Below the pieces are notes generated by a model. It was not told where the DNA came from and did no database searches. It was given only the letters and a program-made list of their open reading frames with translations. Positions 1-8,634 of a stretch of DNA of 64,000 nt are shown piece after piece (the stretch's first letter is position 1; the number at the start of each line of letters is the position of its first letter). Position numbers and translations under genes: made by a program. The DNA is from Alteribacillus persepolensis (lineage in GTDB: Bacteria > Bacillota > Bacilli > Bacillales > Marinococcaceae), in contig NZ_FNDK01000001.1 of NCBI RefSeq assembly GCF_900099605.1, forward strand, positions 585,507 to 649,506, read 5' to 3'.

Positions 1-56
1 CCCTTTCATTCTATCATGCAGATGGACTCTTTTTTGTCTCTTCTTTCAACCTTTCT

Positions 57-548
57 CTATGATATTTCTTGTTTGTTTAACACTTGTAACGGATCAACAG
101 CAAAAATTTTATCTTCTGTCCATTCCTTCTCGTGAAACTCAAAGTGCAAATGAGGACCAGTCGAACGGCCAGTGCTTCCTATCGTGCCGATCACTTCCTT
201 TTGCTTGACATCGTCTCCTTCACTTTTCCACCTCTCCTCTAAATGGGCATACAGCGTCTCCTCACCCGATTCGTGAAGAATAATAATTACATTTCCATAG
301 GAAGAAGAAAAATATGATTTCACTACTTCACCAGACTGCACTGCGTGAATAGGTGTTCCCTTTTCAGCCGCTATATCAATACCATAGTGTGTGCCACCAC
401 GCGTACCAAACATATCACTTAACTCCCCCTCTACCGGCCAGACATATTCACTGGCAGCATATGACGTGGACACTCCGATAAAAATGAAGATAAGAAACAG
501 CACGGCTGAGAAAAAACCGACAATCATAAAACGCTGAATATAATTCAT
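57..548 (-). CDS. M23-family (LytM-type) peptidoglycan endopeptidase, membrane anchored
   Basis: The 163-residue product has one N-terminal hydrophobic segment (about residues 8-30) that could be an anchor or signal peptide, then a compact M23 domain. The zinc-ligand pattern is visible: H54-x3-D58 in the THYGID motif, H102 in YAHLE, and H133-x-H135 in PHLHFE. M23 enzymes cut peptide cross-bridges in peptidoglycan; SpoIIQ-like members have structural roles. I start at ATG 548 because an AGGAGGT ribosome site precedes it; a longer reading frame to 665 has no such site and runs into the intergenic region. It lies 70 bp downstream of the germinant receptor operon in the same direction, so a spore role is possible but inferred. 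Both histidines of the HxH motif are present, so it is probably catalytic. Confidence 0.85.
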   Translation of the reverse strand: MNYIQRFMIVGFFSAVLFLIFIFIGVSTSYAASEYVWPVEGELSDMFGTRGGTHYGIDIAAEKGTPIHAVQSGEVVKSYFSSSYGNVIIILHESGEETLYAHLEERWKSEGDDVKQKEVIGTIGSTGRSTGPHLHFEFHEKEWTEDKIFAVDPLQVLNKQEIS

Positions 549-618
549 ACGTACCTCCTGTACGATTAGATTCCTTGTAAAGGTATGACAACGAATCACG
601 ATTATGAACAATAAACAT

Positions 619-1719
619 TTATTCAATGGCACCTGACTGCAGTATTTCCAAATGGACATGAACATTTGCTTCTATATTAGGATAAACGGTGTCTTTCCAT
701 TTCGTTGGATTCCAATCTCGCGTTTGGCTGCGGTACTTTTCGCCAAAACCTAGCGGGTCAATATTTGCGTCTTGAAATTTTTGGATTAACTTTTCACATT
801 CTGTTTTTATCGATTGTTCTATCTGCTTTTTTACTTGGTTGACTGCTTTTGAATTATTTAAATTAATGTTTCCAGTAAAACTCGTCACTTCTGCTTGAAC
901 CTTCAAATCAACATCATAAACAGGATAAGGTTCTCTCGTTTTTTCTTTGTAACGCACATCTGAAAACACGTTTTCTATCACGACATATTCTTGCTTTCCT
1001 TCATGTTTCACGCTGAATTGATTGGTGCCGCCTTGATTTCCATCACGAAGCTGGCTGAAAAAATATGTTTCGTTTAAATCAATACTGTCTACATAACGAT
1101 CACTGTCAAATAATGCTAATCCCTCAATTTGTGGTATTTTCTCTGCTTTTTTAATCAGCGGCAAATAAGCATCTTTTCCATCGCTATACATGTCAAACAA
1201 GAACAAATGCATATTCGTCTCAGGGATACTTTCAAACCGAATATTTTGTTCGATAAGATCAGAAAAATACAAACCAATCCGCTTTTGTTTCTCCCCTTCG
1301 ATAGACATGACTTCTTCTGTTGAAGCATCTGTCACACTTAAATAAATGCGGCTTCCAATTCTTGGATTACGGTAAATAGACTTTACATACTCTTCCAGTC
1401 CCTCTTCTGCTACACTTTTCCCAAATAGTGTAACTCTGACTTGTCCGTAACGAAGCGGCTGCTGAGCACGCTGGTTTAAAATATTACGAGCTTCTTCCGT
1501 CGTTTCTGAGACAATAGACTGAACTTCCATACTTAACGTATTTTCTTCTCCCTGCTCTAAAAAGACAGGAAAAGTAACCGTGTATTTTAATTGATCTTCA
1601 TCGTGCTTATCAATGCCTATCGTCTGGATAAGCAAAATTTCATCAATGATCTGTGTATCTATGATGCATCCAGTAGTGAACACCAGCAATAAGAGTGCAA
1701 GCATACTTTTTCGCTTCAT
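619..1719 (-). CDS. Spore germination lipoprotein, GerAC family (C subunit of germinant receptor)
   Basis: The 366-residue protein starts with a lipoprotein signal peptide ending in TTGC (lipid-modified Cys18), followed by the mixed alpha/beta body typical of Ger(x)C proteins, including the N-terminal IQTIGIDK stretch. C subunits sit on the outer face of the spore inner membrane and are required with the A and B subunits for nutrient sensing. The ATG overlaps the stop of the B gene by four bases (ATGA), which implies translational coupling. Length matches the family. The germinant specificity cannot be read from the sequence. Confidence 0.92.
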   Translation of the reverse strand: MKRKSMLALLLLVFTTGCIIDTQIIDEILLIQTIGIDKHDEDQLKYTVTFPVFLEQGEENTLSMEVQSIVSETTEEARNILNQRAQQPLRYGQVRVTLFGKSVAEEGLEEYVKSIYRNPRIGSRIYLSVTDASTEEVMSIEGEKQKRIGLYFSDLIEQNIRFESIPETNMHLFLFDMYSDGKDAYLPLIKKAEKIPQIEGLALFDSDRYVDSIDLNETYFFSQLRDGNQGGTNQFSVKHEGKQEYVVIENVFSDVRYKEKTREPYPVYDVDLKVQAEVTSFTGNINLNNSKAVNQVKKQIEQSIKTECEKLIQKFQDANIDPLGFGEKYRSQTRDWNPTKWKDTVYPNIEANVHVHLEILQSGAIE

Positions 1720-2813
1720 GTTTCATTCTTCCTTTTCCACTTAGAATGAATAAACTGCACGGCACATAAAAAAGGAATATATGCAATGATAACCCAAAAT
1801 CCAATCTGGTTTACCCACTCATTTAACGTGTTTACCGCTTGCCGGTTATCTATGGGCGGCACAACAATAATCAGCGTTAAAACCATAAACAAAACGACAT
1901 AGCGTTGTTTGATGGAAAACAACCGCTTTAATCCGCGGCTTGCCCCCCAAAAAGCTGTCACGATGTTAGGAACAACGATAATCAGCCATAAGGAGATACC
2001 TAAATATTCAAATCGCTCAATAAATGGAAATTCAATAATTTTAAGCAATGTTAACGTCGGCCAAATCGTAATTTTTAACTGACCTTCACTAAAGAATGCC
2101 AGTGTCACAATCATTAACAGCGTATAAACGACCACACTTGCCCAGTGGCCGAGCTGTGCCCATTTATGCGATCGGTAGCCATGTTTAATAAATGGGTAAA
2201 ACAATAGCAGCAGCTCAAAACCGATAAATGTCAGCGTTGTATCTTTTGCTCCAGCCAGGATGTCTTTTAACGAATGCTTCCATATCGGCAGGAAATTCAA
2301 AAAATCTGCGTATTCCAGCGGCATAAGCAAAATAAAAAATAAAATGGAAGGAATAAAAACACCCGCTACGCACAATCCGACAACTGTGCGGAAACCTCCT
2401 TTAATAACGTAATAGACAAAACCTGCAGCAAGCACCGTCAGCACCCAGGTCGGCAAATCTTCAAACACCCATACTTGAATAACTTCAATGTATGTTCTTA
2501 AAACGAGAACACCGGTCATATAAAAATACAAAATGAGTGCAAGACTTAGCAGGCCTCCAAGCCATTTGCCAAATAAATTCCGATGAACTTCAATCACGTC
2601 GTTATGATTTACCTTTAAGATGTAATACATCATGCGGATCACAAGAGAAATGACAACACCGGCAATAATCACCGGGATCCAGCTGTCATAACCACTGGAC
2701 TTGGCGATAATTCGCTGAAATCCGAGCATGCCTACCCCGACCTGCATCGCATGAATAATAAAAAAAACCATTGGAGGAGACACTTGAAACTTTTCTTTTA
2801 CTTTTACATGCAT
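1716..2813 (-). CDS. Spore germination protein, GerAB family (B subunit, APC-type permease)
   Basis: The 365-residue protein has about ten hydrophobic membrane segments and belongs to the spore permease branch of the APC superfamily; in known receptors this subunit binds the germinant. The early motif HAMQVGVGMLGF matches the unwound helix region of the family. A strong GGAGGAGG site precedes the ATG. It follows the A gene by 15 bp and overlaps the C gene by four bases, so the three form one transcript. Confidence 0.92.
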   Translation of the reverse strand: MHVKVKEKFQVSPPMVFFIIHAMQVGVGMLGFQRIIAKSSGYDSWIPVIIAGVVISLVIRMMYYILKVNHNDVIEVHRNLFGKWLGGLLSLALILYFYMTGVLVLRTYIEVIQVWVFEDLPTWVLTVLAAGFVYYVIKGGFRTVVGLCVAGVFIPSILFFILLMPLEYADFLNFLPIWKHSLKDILAGAKDTTLTFIGFELLLLFYPFIKHGYRSHKWAQLGHWASVVVYTLLMIVTLAFFSEGQLKITIWPTLTLLKIIEFPFIERFEYLGISLWLIIVVPNIVTAFWGASRGLKRLFSIKQRYVVLFMVLTLIIVVPPIDNRQAVNTLNEWVNQIGFWVIIAYIPFLCAVQFIHSKWKRKNET

Positions 2814-2828
2814 ATCTGCCTCCTCCTT

Positions 2829-4331
2829 TTATTCATCAATATCTTTTTCTTTATCGGCCTTTGCCATGCTCATTCTTTTTTTCGATTCCGGCCGCATCTG
2901 TGTCGGACGCTTTGTGAATGTGCTGTACGGAAGGCGCACAAATGTATCTTTCCAATCTGCCAGACGAAGCGGATAAAATGGAGAAAGATACGGACGTCCT
3001 ATCGATTCTAAGCGAATTAAATGCGCGAGAAAAAAAGCAAGTGTTAAAGCGATACCTACCGCTCCAAACAGAGCAGCAAAAATAATAAATGGAAAACGAA
3101 TGACACGAACAGTATTGCCCATTTGATACACCGGCGCCGTAAAAGAGGCCAGCGCCGCTAATGCAACTACAATTAACAAAATATTGCTCGTCAATCCCGC
3201 TTCCACTGATGCCTGCCCGATAACAATACCGCCAACGATACCAATAGTCTGGCCGACTTTTGTCGGCAGTCGCGCCCCGGCTTCTCGTAACAGTTCAATG
3301 GTAAATTCTAAAAACAACGCTTCAAGGACCGGTGGAAATGGAATATTGCTTCGTGATGCAATAATTGTTGCCAATAAATCTTTTGGAATTAATTCATAGT
3401 GGTAAGTCAAAACAGCTACATACACCGGTGTTGCAAATACAGAAAACACGAATGAAAACAATCGGAGCACACGCACAAAGGAAGCAATGTACCACGGCAA
3501 ATAGTAGTCTTCTAGTGATGTAAAAAACTCTACTAACGTCGATGGAGTTACAATCGCTTCCGGAGATCCATTTGTCATAAAAATAACTTTTCCTTCTGCT
3601 AGTGAAGCAGCAACACGGTCAGGGCGTTCCGTGTTGACAAACTGCGGAAATACCGTCATAGAGTGGTCTTGTATCATTTGTGCGAGCGCATTTGTACCGA
3701 GCACCTCATCAAATTGTACTTCCTTAATACGCTGCTCAACCGTTTGAACGTTTTCATCATCTGCAATACCATCAATATATAAAATCGCTGTCTCTGTCTT
3801 TGACAGCGTTCCAACTCCAATTTTGCGGATTCGCAAATCTTCAATCGGCAGTCTTTTGCGTACAAGAAAAATGTTTGTTTCCAGCTTTTCGACAAACGAC
3901 TCCTGTGGGCCGATGACACTGAATTCGGTCTCAGGAACACTGACTTCACGCTGCACATCAGCGGGTGCATTAATAAACAGCACTTCGTTTTTATTATCTG
4001 GGAGCTGGCAAGCAGCAAACCCAGACAATAATTTATCATTGGCAACGGTAATATCACTTGTTACCTCCGTATTATCCACATAAACAGCTCGTTCAACATC
4101 ACCTGCCGTTTTCCACGGCTGCGACTTTAATGGTTTACATATATCTACATTAAGACGCTCATGATCAATCAGGGAGTTATAATACCAAAACGTAAGATTG
4201 CCAAAAGGTGTTTGCAGCACCTTTTTAATAAAATCTTCATTGTTCTGAGAAAGAGCAGCCAGCCACTCCGACACGTTTTTTGACCGCGGTGAAGCTGCGT
4301 AAAACTGTTGCTTTCGTCGAAGAAATTTCAT
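2829..4331 (-). CDS. Spore germination protein, GerAA/SpoVAF family (A subunit)
   Basis: The 500-residue product has a hydrophilic N-terminal half, which in characterised homologues is cytoplasmic, and five to six C-terminal membrane segments. Family hallmarks are visible, such as YIDGIADD, NTERPDRVAA and a Pro/Phe-rich membrane half. An upstream in-frame ATG at 4415 lies beyond the sigma-G promoter and lacks a ribosome site, whereas ATG 4331 has AAAGGAG seven bases upstream, so I start there. First gene of the A-B-C receptor operon. It is a paralogue of the SpoVAF protein encoded at 37.9-39.4 kb. Confidence 0.93.
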   Translation of the reverse strand: MKFLRRKQQFYAASPRSKNVSEWLAALSQNNEDFIKKVLQTPFGNLTFWYYNSLIDHERLNVDICKPLKSQPWKTAGDVERAVYVDNTEVTSDITVANDKLLSGFAACQLPDNKNEVLFINAPADVQREVSVPETEFSVIGPQESFVEKLETNIFLVRKRLPIEDLRIRKIGVGTLSKTETAILYIDGIADDENVQTVEQRIKEVQFDEVLGTNALAQMIQDHSMTVFPQFVNTERPDRVAASLAEGKVIFMTNGSPEAIVTPSTLVEFFTSLEDYYLPWYIASFVRVLRLFSFVFSVFATPVYVAVLTYHYELIPKDLLATIIASRSNIPFPPVLEALFLEFTIELLREAGARLPTKVGQTIGIVGGIVIGQASVEAGLTSNILLIVVALAALASFTAPVYQMGNTVRVIRFPFIIFAALFGAVGIALTLAFFLAHLIRLESIGRPYLSPFYPLRLADWKDTFVRLPYSTFTKRPTQMRPESKKRMSMAKADKEKDIDE

Positions 4332-4367
4332 TGTCTGCTCCTTTCTGCCGAAGATGGAAGTCATTGT

Positions 4368-4396
4368 TAGTATGGAACATAACCATGCAATTATTC
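4368..4396 (-). promoter_or_regulatory. sigma-G promoter of the germinant receptor operon
   Basis: On the minus strand a GAATA element (4392-4396) is followed after 17 bases by CATACTA (4368-4374). Both match the forespore sigma-G consensus (GHATR, CATWHTA) at every position. The -10 lies 36 bases upstream of the ATG at 4331. This agrees with the known forespore expression of ger receptor operons. Confidence 0.8.
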
Positions 4397-4496
4397 TTCC
4401 TCTGTTTTTAGGCAAACAAAAAGAGACTGGATCAAATCTAAAACAGGTTACTTAAAAGCCGAACAATAAGATATGAAAGCATATTTTAAGCAAGTG

Positions 4497-4645
4497 CCGT
4501 CAACATACGAAGACTCCCTCCGGAAAGCCGGCTAAGACCAGCCACATCGTGTGGCCAACGCCGACACCAGCACGTCCTGTGCATCGAAGTACGAGCTGAA
4601 GATCCACTTGGTAAAGGCCTGTTCGTTACCAAATCAGCTGAGGCC
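4497..4645. repeat. GC-rich arm of a dispersed Bacillus repeat element
   Basis: This stretch is clearly richer in G+C than its surroundings and contains short inverted repeats such as CCACA-tcg-TGTGG and GCCGGC. It has no ribosome site or plausible gene; the only long frame (4486-4683) looks fortuitous. I recognise it as resembling a family of intergenic repeats found in Bacillaceae genomes; that is memory rather than a search. It directly abuts the repeat copy at 4646-4779, and the second copy (22.9 kb) carries only a short piece of a comparable GC-rich arm. Confidence 0.55.
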
Positions 4646-4779
4646 GTGCCCGCGGAACGCGACGTATGTCGACGGAGCAGCAACAGAAATTCCTGTGATA
4701 AATAAATAATCCGAACTGATTTATTAATAAATCAGCTCGGATTATTAGATGGTTCCTATACTTGTGTTCCAGCCTCTTT
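4646..4779 (-). repeat. Dispersed hairpin element, copy A (downstream of the adenosyltransferase gene)
   Basis: About 134 bp that match 22923-23054 closely (nearly 90% by eye) and 60296-60424 more distantly. Read on the minus strand it begins with AAAGAGGCTGG four bases past the stop of the gene at 4784, then has a near-perfect hairpin with AATAATCCGA arms, then a T-rich run, then a CCGCGG-containing tail. The position and the hairpin plus T-rich run fit a transcription terminator for the cobalamin operon. Confidence 0.75.
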
Positions 4780-4783
4780 TTGT

Positions 4784-5362
4784 TTAGTCATTTTTCTTTT
4801 TTTTTGATCGAAACACAATCGCACTTCGCTCATATTCTACATCTTTAACGTGCAGGCGGTGATTGGCAACTCGTGCTGCCGCAAAAAAGTAGTCCGATAA
4901 TCGATTTAAATATTTGAACACTTCATTGTTTATCTCTTCTTCTTTCATAAGGGCTGCAGTTGTACGCTCTGCTCTTCTTGTGATAGTCCGGCAGATGTGT
5001 AAATCAGCTGCTTCTTTTGAACCTCCAGGAAGAATAAAACGTTCTAGTTCTGGCGCTTCCTTGATATATACATCAATGCGCTCTTCGAGAAACGTAATCA
5101 TTTCCGCATTCACTTTATAGGCAGCATCACTTTTTACATTCGCTAAATCACTGCCGCAGTCAAACAATTCGTGCTGAATTTTAATGAGCTCGGGTTGTAT
5201 ATCTGAAAAAATACTTTCGTCAAGTCCAGCAGCTGCTTTTGCTACAAACGCATTTAATTCATCACATGTACCGTATGCTTCAACTCGGATATGATCTTTA
5301 TCTCTTCTGCCTCCGATAATGCTTGTTTTGCCTTTGTCACCGCTTCTTGTGTATAACCTCAA
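4784..5362 (-). CDS. ATP:cob(I)alamin adenosyltransferase, PduO type
   Basis: The 192-residue protein opens with the family signature YTRSGDKGKTS and continues with GGRRDKDHIRVEAYGTCDELNA, the ATP-binding N-terminal region of PduO/YvqK enzymes. A later RRAERT motif is also characteristic. It transfers the adenosyl group of ATP to the cobalt of reduced corrinoids. The start is a TTG at 5362 supported by a GAGGGGGAG site; no ATG lies nearby. It is the last gene of the cobalamin operon, 14 bp after the CobU-like gene, and supplies the adenosylation step that precedes CbiB. Confidence 0.92.
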   Translation of the reverse strand: MRLYTRSGDKGKTSIIGGRRDKDHIRVEAYGTCDELNAFVAKAAAGLDESIFSDIQPELIKIQHELFDCGSDLANVKSDAAYKVNAEMITFLEERIDVYIKEAPELERFILPGGSKEAADLHICRTITRRAERTTAALMKEEEINNEVFKYLNRLSDYFFAAARVANHRLHVKDVEYERSAIVFRSKKKKND

Positions 5363-5376
5363 CGTGACTCCCCCTC

Positions 5377-5820
5377 TTATAAAAGTTTTTTAGCAATTCC
5401 AAACCAAATCATATACATGTCATTAGCATGCTGGGATAAATACTGAAACAGCCGGCCTGTTTCATCACGGAACCGCCGGGTTTCCTGCTCCATCGGTACA
5501 ACGCCTTTTGTCACATCGGTGCCAATAATAATCAATGTCCGTCCCGCACATGCTTTTTCCCAGTGCCGCAAAGGCTGCACAAACGTTTCATAAAATAGTG
5601 CGCCGCTGCGTCCGCTGCCTTCACTTGCATATGCTTTTAAACAATGCTCTATGCCTTCAATGACCACTGTATCCGCTTCTGTGTGCTGTAATTCTAAAAT
5701 ATCTGTCCAATCTTCTTGATAGCCGCAATACCAGCGGCAGCTATTCTGTATTTTTTCGTTAAAATTTGTAACTACCCACTGTTTTTTTCCGTTACATGCA
5801 CCTCCTGTAATGAAATACAT
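5377..5820 (-). CDS. CobU-like protein with degenerate P-loop, function uncertain
   Basis: The 147-residue product resembles the adenosylcobinamide kinase/guanylyltransferase CobU at both ends: MYFITGGACNGKK at the start mirrors a Walker A, and the C-terminal VPMEQETRRFRDETGR mirrors the conserved CobU tail. However, the P-loop serine is replaced (G11-K12-K13), the histidine-containing loop of CobU is not recognisable, and the protein is about 40 residues shorter than the full CobU encoded at 8631-9185. ATG 5820 is preferred over GTG 5826 because of spacing to an AAGGGGGAG site. It overlaps the phosphatase gene by 49 bases. It may be a regulatory or scaffold paralogue or retain only part of the activity. 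Confidence 0.75.
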   Translation of the reverse strand: MYFITGGACNGKKQWVVTNFNEKIQNSCRWYCGYQEDWTDILELQHTEADTVVIEGIEHCLKAYASEGSGRSGALFYETFVQPLRHWEKACAGRTLIIIGTDVTKGVVPMEQETRRFRDETGRLFQYLSQHANDMYMIWFGIAKKLL

Positions 5821-6377
5821 TTCCACTCTCCCCCTTCGATACGAAAAGTTATGGCCAGTCCGCCTCCATACGGGATGTGCCAGCGTCTATCTGCTTCTCG
5901 TTTGGATAAATACATTCTGCACCATTCTCGAATCCAGCCGCTGTGTGTCACCACCGCCATATTGGAACGGCTTTTCGTTGTCATTTCTGTCCAGCTTGCG
6001 TGAATGCGCTGCCTAAATGCTGCTAAGCTTTCTCCGCCCAAAGGAGTTTGGTGCTCAAAATCTTCTATCCAGCGACGATAAGCCGGAGACGATTTTAATT
6101 CTTCATACGTTTTTCCTTCGAAATGGCCAAAATACAGCTCGCGCAAATCTTTGTGAATGTTCATCACGGCATGAGGAAACAACAATGCTGCTGTTTGCAC
6201 AGCACGCTGCAAATCGCTTGTCCACACTTCTTCTGCACACAGACAGCCGGCCCTTTCAGATAAAAGCTGCCGCTGTGAATGTAATAGAGGCGTGTCGAGC
6301 CAGCCGCAATACTGTTTTTTTTGATTGCTTTCTGTCATGCCATGACGTAAGAAATATACAGTACGCTCGTGAACCAT
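5772..6377 (-). CDS. cobC: Histidine phosphatase, probable alpha-ribazole-5'-phosphate phosphatase (CobC)
   Basis: The 201-residue protein carries the phosphoglycerate-mutase-type motif LRHGMTESN with the catalytic histidine near the N-terminus, and a second histidine in VVTHSGWIREW. By family alone it could act on other phosphates, but its place between cobS and the CobU-like gene points to removal of phosphate from alpha-ribazole phosphate or adenosylcobalamin phosphate. The start overlaps cobS by 43 bases and has a GAAGGAG site. Confidence 0.82.
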   Translation of the reverse strand: MVHERTVYFLRHGMTESNQKKQYCGWLDTPLLHSQRQLLSERAGCLCAEEVWTSDLQRAVQTAALLFPHAVMNIHKDLRELYFGHFEGKTYEELKSSPAYRRWIEDFEHQTPLGGESLAAFRQRIHASWTEMTTKSRSNMAVVTHSGWIREWCRMYLSKREADRRWHIPYGGGLAITFRIEGGEWKCISLQEVHVTEKNSG

Positions 6378-7135
6378 ATTACTGTTTCCACTCCTTCACA
6401 TAACGCTCCAGCCATGTCTCCGTTAATTCCGCCAAACCATTTTATAAACAAATAACGTCCCAGCCAATATACGGCAGCCACTATCATGCCGATAAACATA
6501 CCTGCCCCTATATATGATGGAGCCAGCAAAAATAAAAACAGAAGCCAGCAGCTAGAAATCAGAAGCAGCATCCATGCATCGTATTGTTTAGAGTCAGCCC
6601 GAAACCAAGCAGCTAACCCATCTTTTTTTGCCAGCGGAGCAGAAATGAGCAAGTGTCCCATCGCTGTACGTGCTAAAACCGGGGCGGTAAGGAGTACAAA
6701 CCATATTGGCAAAACGTCGGTTTCTAATACATACATAACAAATAAAAGACGCCCCGCAAGCAAAAAGATCGTCGTCCAAACAGCTGCTGCACCTGTTCGG
6801 CTGTCTTTCATAATCTCTAATTTTTGCTCTTTGTCCCGCCAGGAAAACGCCGCGTCACTCACATCCATCCATCCGTCTAAATGTAAGCCGCCATGCAAGA
6901 CGACAGACAGCAATACAATAAAAAAGGCCAAGATGTAAGCCGGCAAATACAGTGATTCCAGCACTATATACGCTGCCCATGTCACCAAACCAATAAGTGC
7001 TCCGCAAATGGGGAAGAAGAACACAGCATACCGGGCGGTTTTTGTATCCCACACAGCATTTTTGGCAGGAAATATACTAAGAAAAGCAGCCGCCATTTGA
7101 AATCCTTGCCAAAGCAATCGTTGTGTTTCTTTCAT
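6335..7135 (-). CDS. cobS: Adenosylcobinamide-GDP ribazoletransferase (cobalamin synthase)
   Basis: The 266-residue membrane protein has several hydrophobic segments and the CobS signature LHLDGWMDVSDA, followed by KMEIMKDS-like text (here LEIMKDSRTGAAA), which forms the metal-binding loop. It joins adenosylcobinamide-GDP to alpha-ribazole (phosphate). I use the second ATG (7135) because it sits at better distance from the GGAAAAGAG site; ATG 7141 remains possible. It follows cobQ with almost no gap. Confidence 0.92.
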   Translation of the reverse strand: MKETQRLLWQGFQMAAAFLSIFPAKNAVWDTKTARYAVFFFPICGALIGLVTWAAYIVLESLYLPAYILAFFIVLLSVVLHGGLHLDGWMDVSDAAFSWRDKEQKLEIMKDSRTGAAAVWTTIFLLAGRLLFVMYVLETDVLPIWFVLLTAPVLARTAMGHLLISAPLAKKDGLAAWFRADSKQYDAWMLLLISSCWLLFLFLLAPSYIGAGMFIGMIVAAVYWLGRYLFIKWFGGINGDMAGALCEGVETVIWFTSVLYISYVMA

Positions 7136-7137
7136 AT

Positions 7138-8634
7138 TCATCTCTTTTCCATCATAGTTATCAAGTTATCTATATTTAAATGCTCTTCCAAAGCATCCGC
7201 CAGCTCATTTAAACGTTTTTCTTTATTAGCACTGTAAGGGACCAGGGCCTGCAGCTGTTTTCCTTGTGACTGCCTTAATTGATTTAACCACCAGTGCCGA
7301 AACGAATCATTATGAAAGAGATGGTGAATATACGTGCCGATAGTGGATGCATCACGGGACATCATGCCTTCCGGCTGTTTTTCTTCACTATAAAACAATG
7401 GTTTCCATTCGCTACCTTTGTCATCGATGTGTGCTAACCCGCTATGTATTTCAAAACCCGAAACGGCCATTGTTTTGCTTTCATCAAAGAACCTGCCTTG
7501 CCACTGATTGGTCTGTTTACTCGTCTCAAACGTCGTATAAAGTGGAAAAATCCCCATGCCTTCTGCAGTTTTGCCTGCGACTCCTGTATCTGCTCCATGT
7601 GCGTCAATCAACTGCTTTCCTAACATTTGAAAGCCGCCGCATATCCCCACAAGAAAGCGCCCTTGTTGATAATGTTCGATGATTTTCTCTGTTAACCCCG
7701 CAGCCGCTAAGTGATGGTAATCATGAATCGTGCTCCGTGTACCGGGAAGAATCACTGCATCAGGACAGCCAAATTGATTGGCTTCACGCACAATGCGAAC
7801 CGCCACATCACGTTCAGCTAAAAATGGCTCCACATCCGTATAATTGGATACATACGGCATAGCGATAACAGCAACATCCAAGGCAGAAGACGTTTCAGCC
7901 TTCGTGTGAAGCGTAGAAAATGATAGTGAATCCTCCTGCTCGATGCGAATATCCATAGCGGGCAGCACGCCTTGCACAGGAATGCCTGTATGCTGCTCGA
8001 GCCAAGTGATGCCGCTTTTGAAAAGTGCCGGGTCTCCCCGGAACTTATTGACAATCACACCTTGGACTCGGTCGCGATAGTGTTTTGGCAAGAGCTGCAA
8101 GGTGCCGGTAATACTTGCAAACACCCCGCCTCTTTCGATGTTGCCCGCTAATAAAGCTGGTACATCCGCAATCGCTGCTGTTTCTAAATTAGCGAGATCT
8201 TTATCCATTAAATTAACTTCAGCTGGGCTCCCGGCCCCTTCCATTAACACCACATCATAGTTTGCTGATAATGTTTGCAACGAGTCAGCAACTGCTTGTT
8301 TGGCGATGGTGAAAAAATCACTGCGATATCTGGCCGCATCAGGACTTCCAAGTGATTTCCCTCGTACAATTACTTCGGATTTTCTGTCGCTTCTAGGCTT
8401 TAACAGAACAGGGTTCATATCTACAGTAGGAACAACGTTTGCAGCTTCGGCTTGCAATCCTTGAGAACGCCCGATTTCATGACCGGTTGCTGTCACATAA
8501 GAATTATTTGACATATTTTGACCTTTAAACGGAGCAACGTTTATTCCCCTGTTATAGAGCGCACGGCACAATCCCGTCACAATATAGCTCTTTCCGGCAT
8601 CAGATGTTGTTCCCCAAACCATCAATCCTTTCAA
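7138..8634 (-). CDS. cobQ: Adenosylcobyric acid synthase, glutamine dependent (CobQ/CbiP)
   Basis: The 498-residue enzyme has an N-terminal P-loop-like synthetase region (MVWGTTSDAGKSY, then PFKGQNMSNNS) and a C-terminal class I glutamine amidotransferase domain with the nucleophile in VGICGGFQML. It amidates four carboxyls of adenosyl-cobyrinate diamide. I place the start at TTG 8634: a strong AAAGGAGGG site lies eight bases upstream, and the TTG overlaps the cobU stop as TTGA. A longer frame to 8673 lacks a site. No upstream corrin-ring genes are present, so it may act on imported cobyric acid precursors or support remodelling after CbiZ cleavage. Confidence 0.93.
   Translation of the reverse strand: MKGLMVWGTTSDAGKSYIVTGLCRALYNRGINVAPFKGQNMSNNSYVTATGHEIGRSQGLQAEAANVVPTVDMNPVLLKPRSDRKSEVIVRGKSLGSPDAARYRSDFFTIAKQAVADSLQTLSANYDVVLMEGAGSPAEVNLMDKDLANLETAAIADVPALLAGNIERGGVFASITGTLQLLPKHYRDRVQGVIVNKFRGDPALFKSGITWLEQHTGIPVQGVLPAMDIRIEQEDSLSFSTLHTKAETSSALDVAVIAMPYVSNYTDVEPFLAERDVAVRIVREANQFGCPDAVILPGTRSTIHDYHHLAAAGLTEKIIEHYQQGRFLVGICGGFQMLGKQLIDAHGADTGVAGKTAEGMGIFPLYTTFETSKQTNQWQGRFFDESKTMAVSGFEIHSGLAHIDDKGSEWKPLFYSEEKQPEGMMSRDASTIGTYIHHLFHNDSFRHWWLNQLRQSQGKQLQALVPYSANKEKRLNELADALEEHLNIDNLITMMEKR

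Noticed and set aside
3823..4083. Antisense frames inside gerAA, sigF, dacF, xerD and other genes
   Set aside because: They mirror the codon pattern of the coding strand and have no start signals of their own.
4332..4415. N-terminal extension of the GerAA frame to ATG 4415
   Set aside because: The sigma-G promoter lies inside it and the ATG at 4331 has the only good ribosome site.
4486..4683. 65-codon Arg/Ser-rich minus-strand frame
   Set aside because: It lies in GC-rich repeat DNA, has no start signal, and encodes low-complexity sequence.
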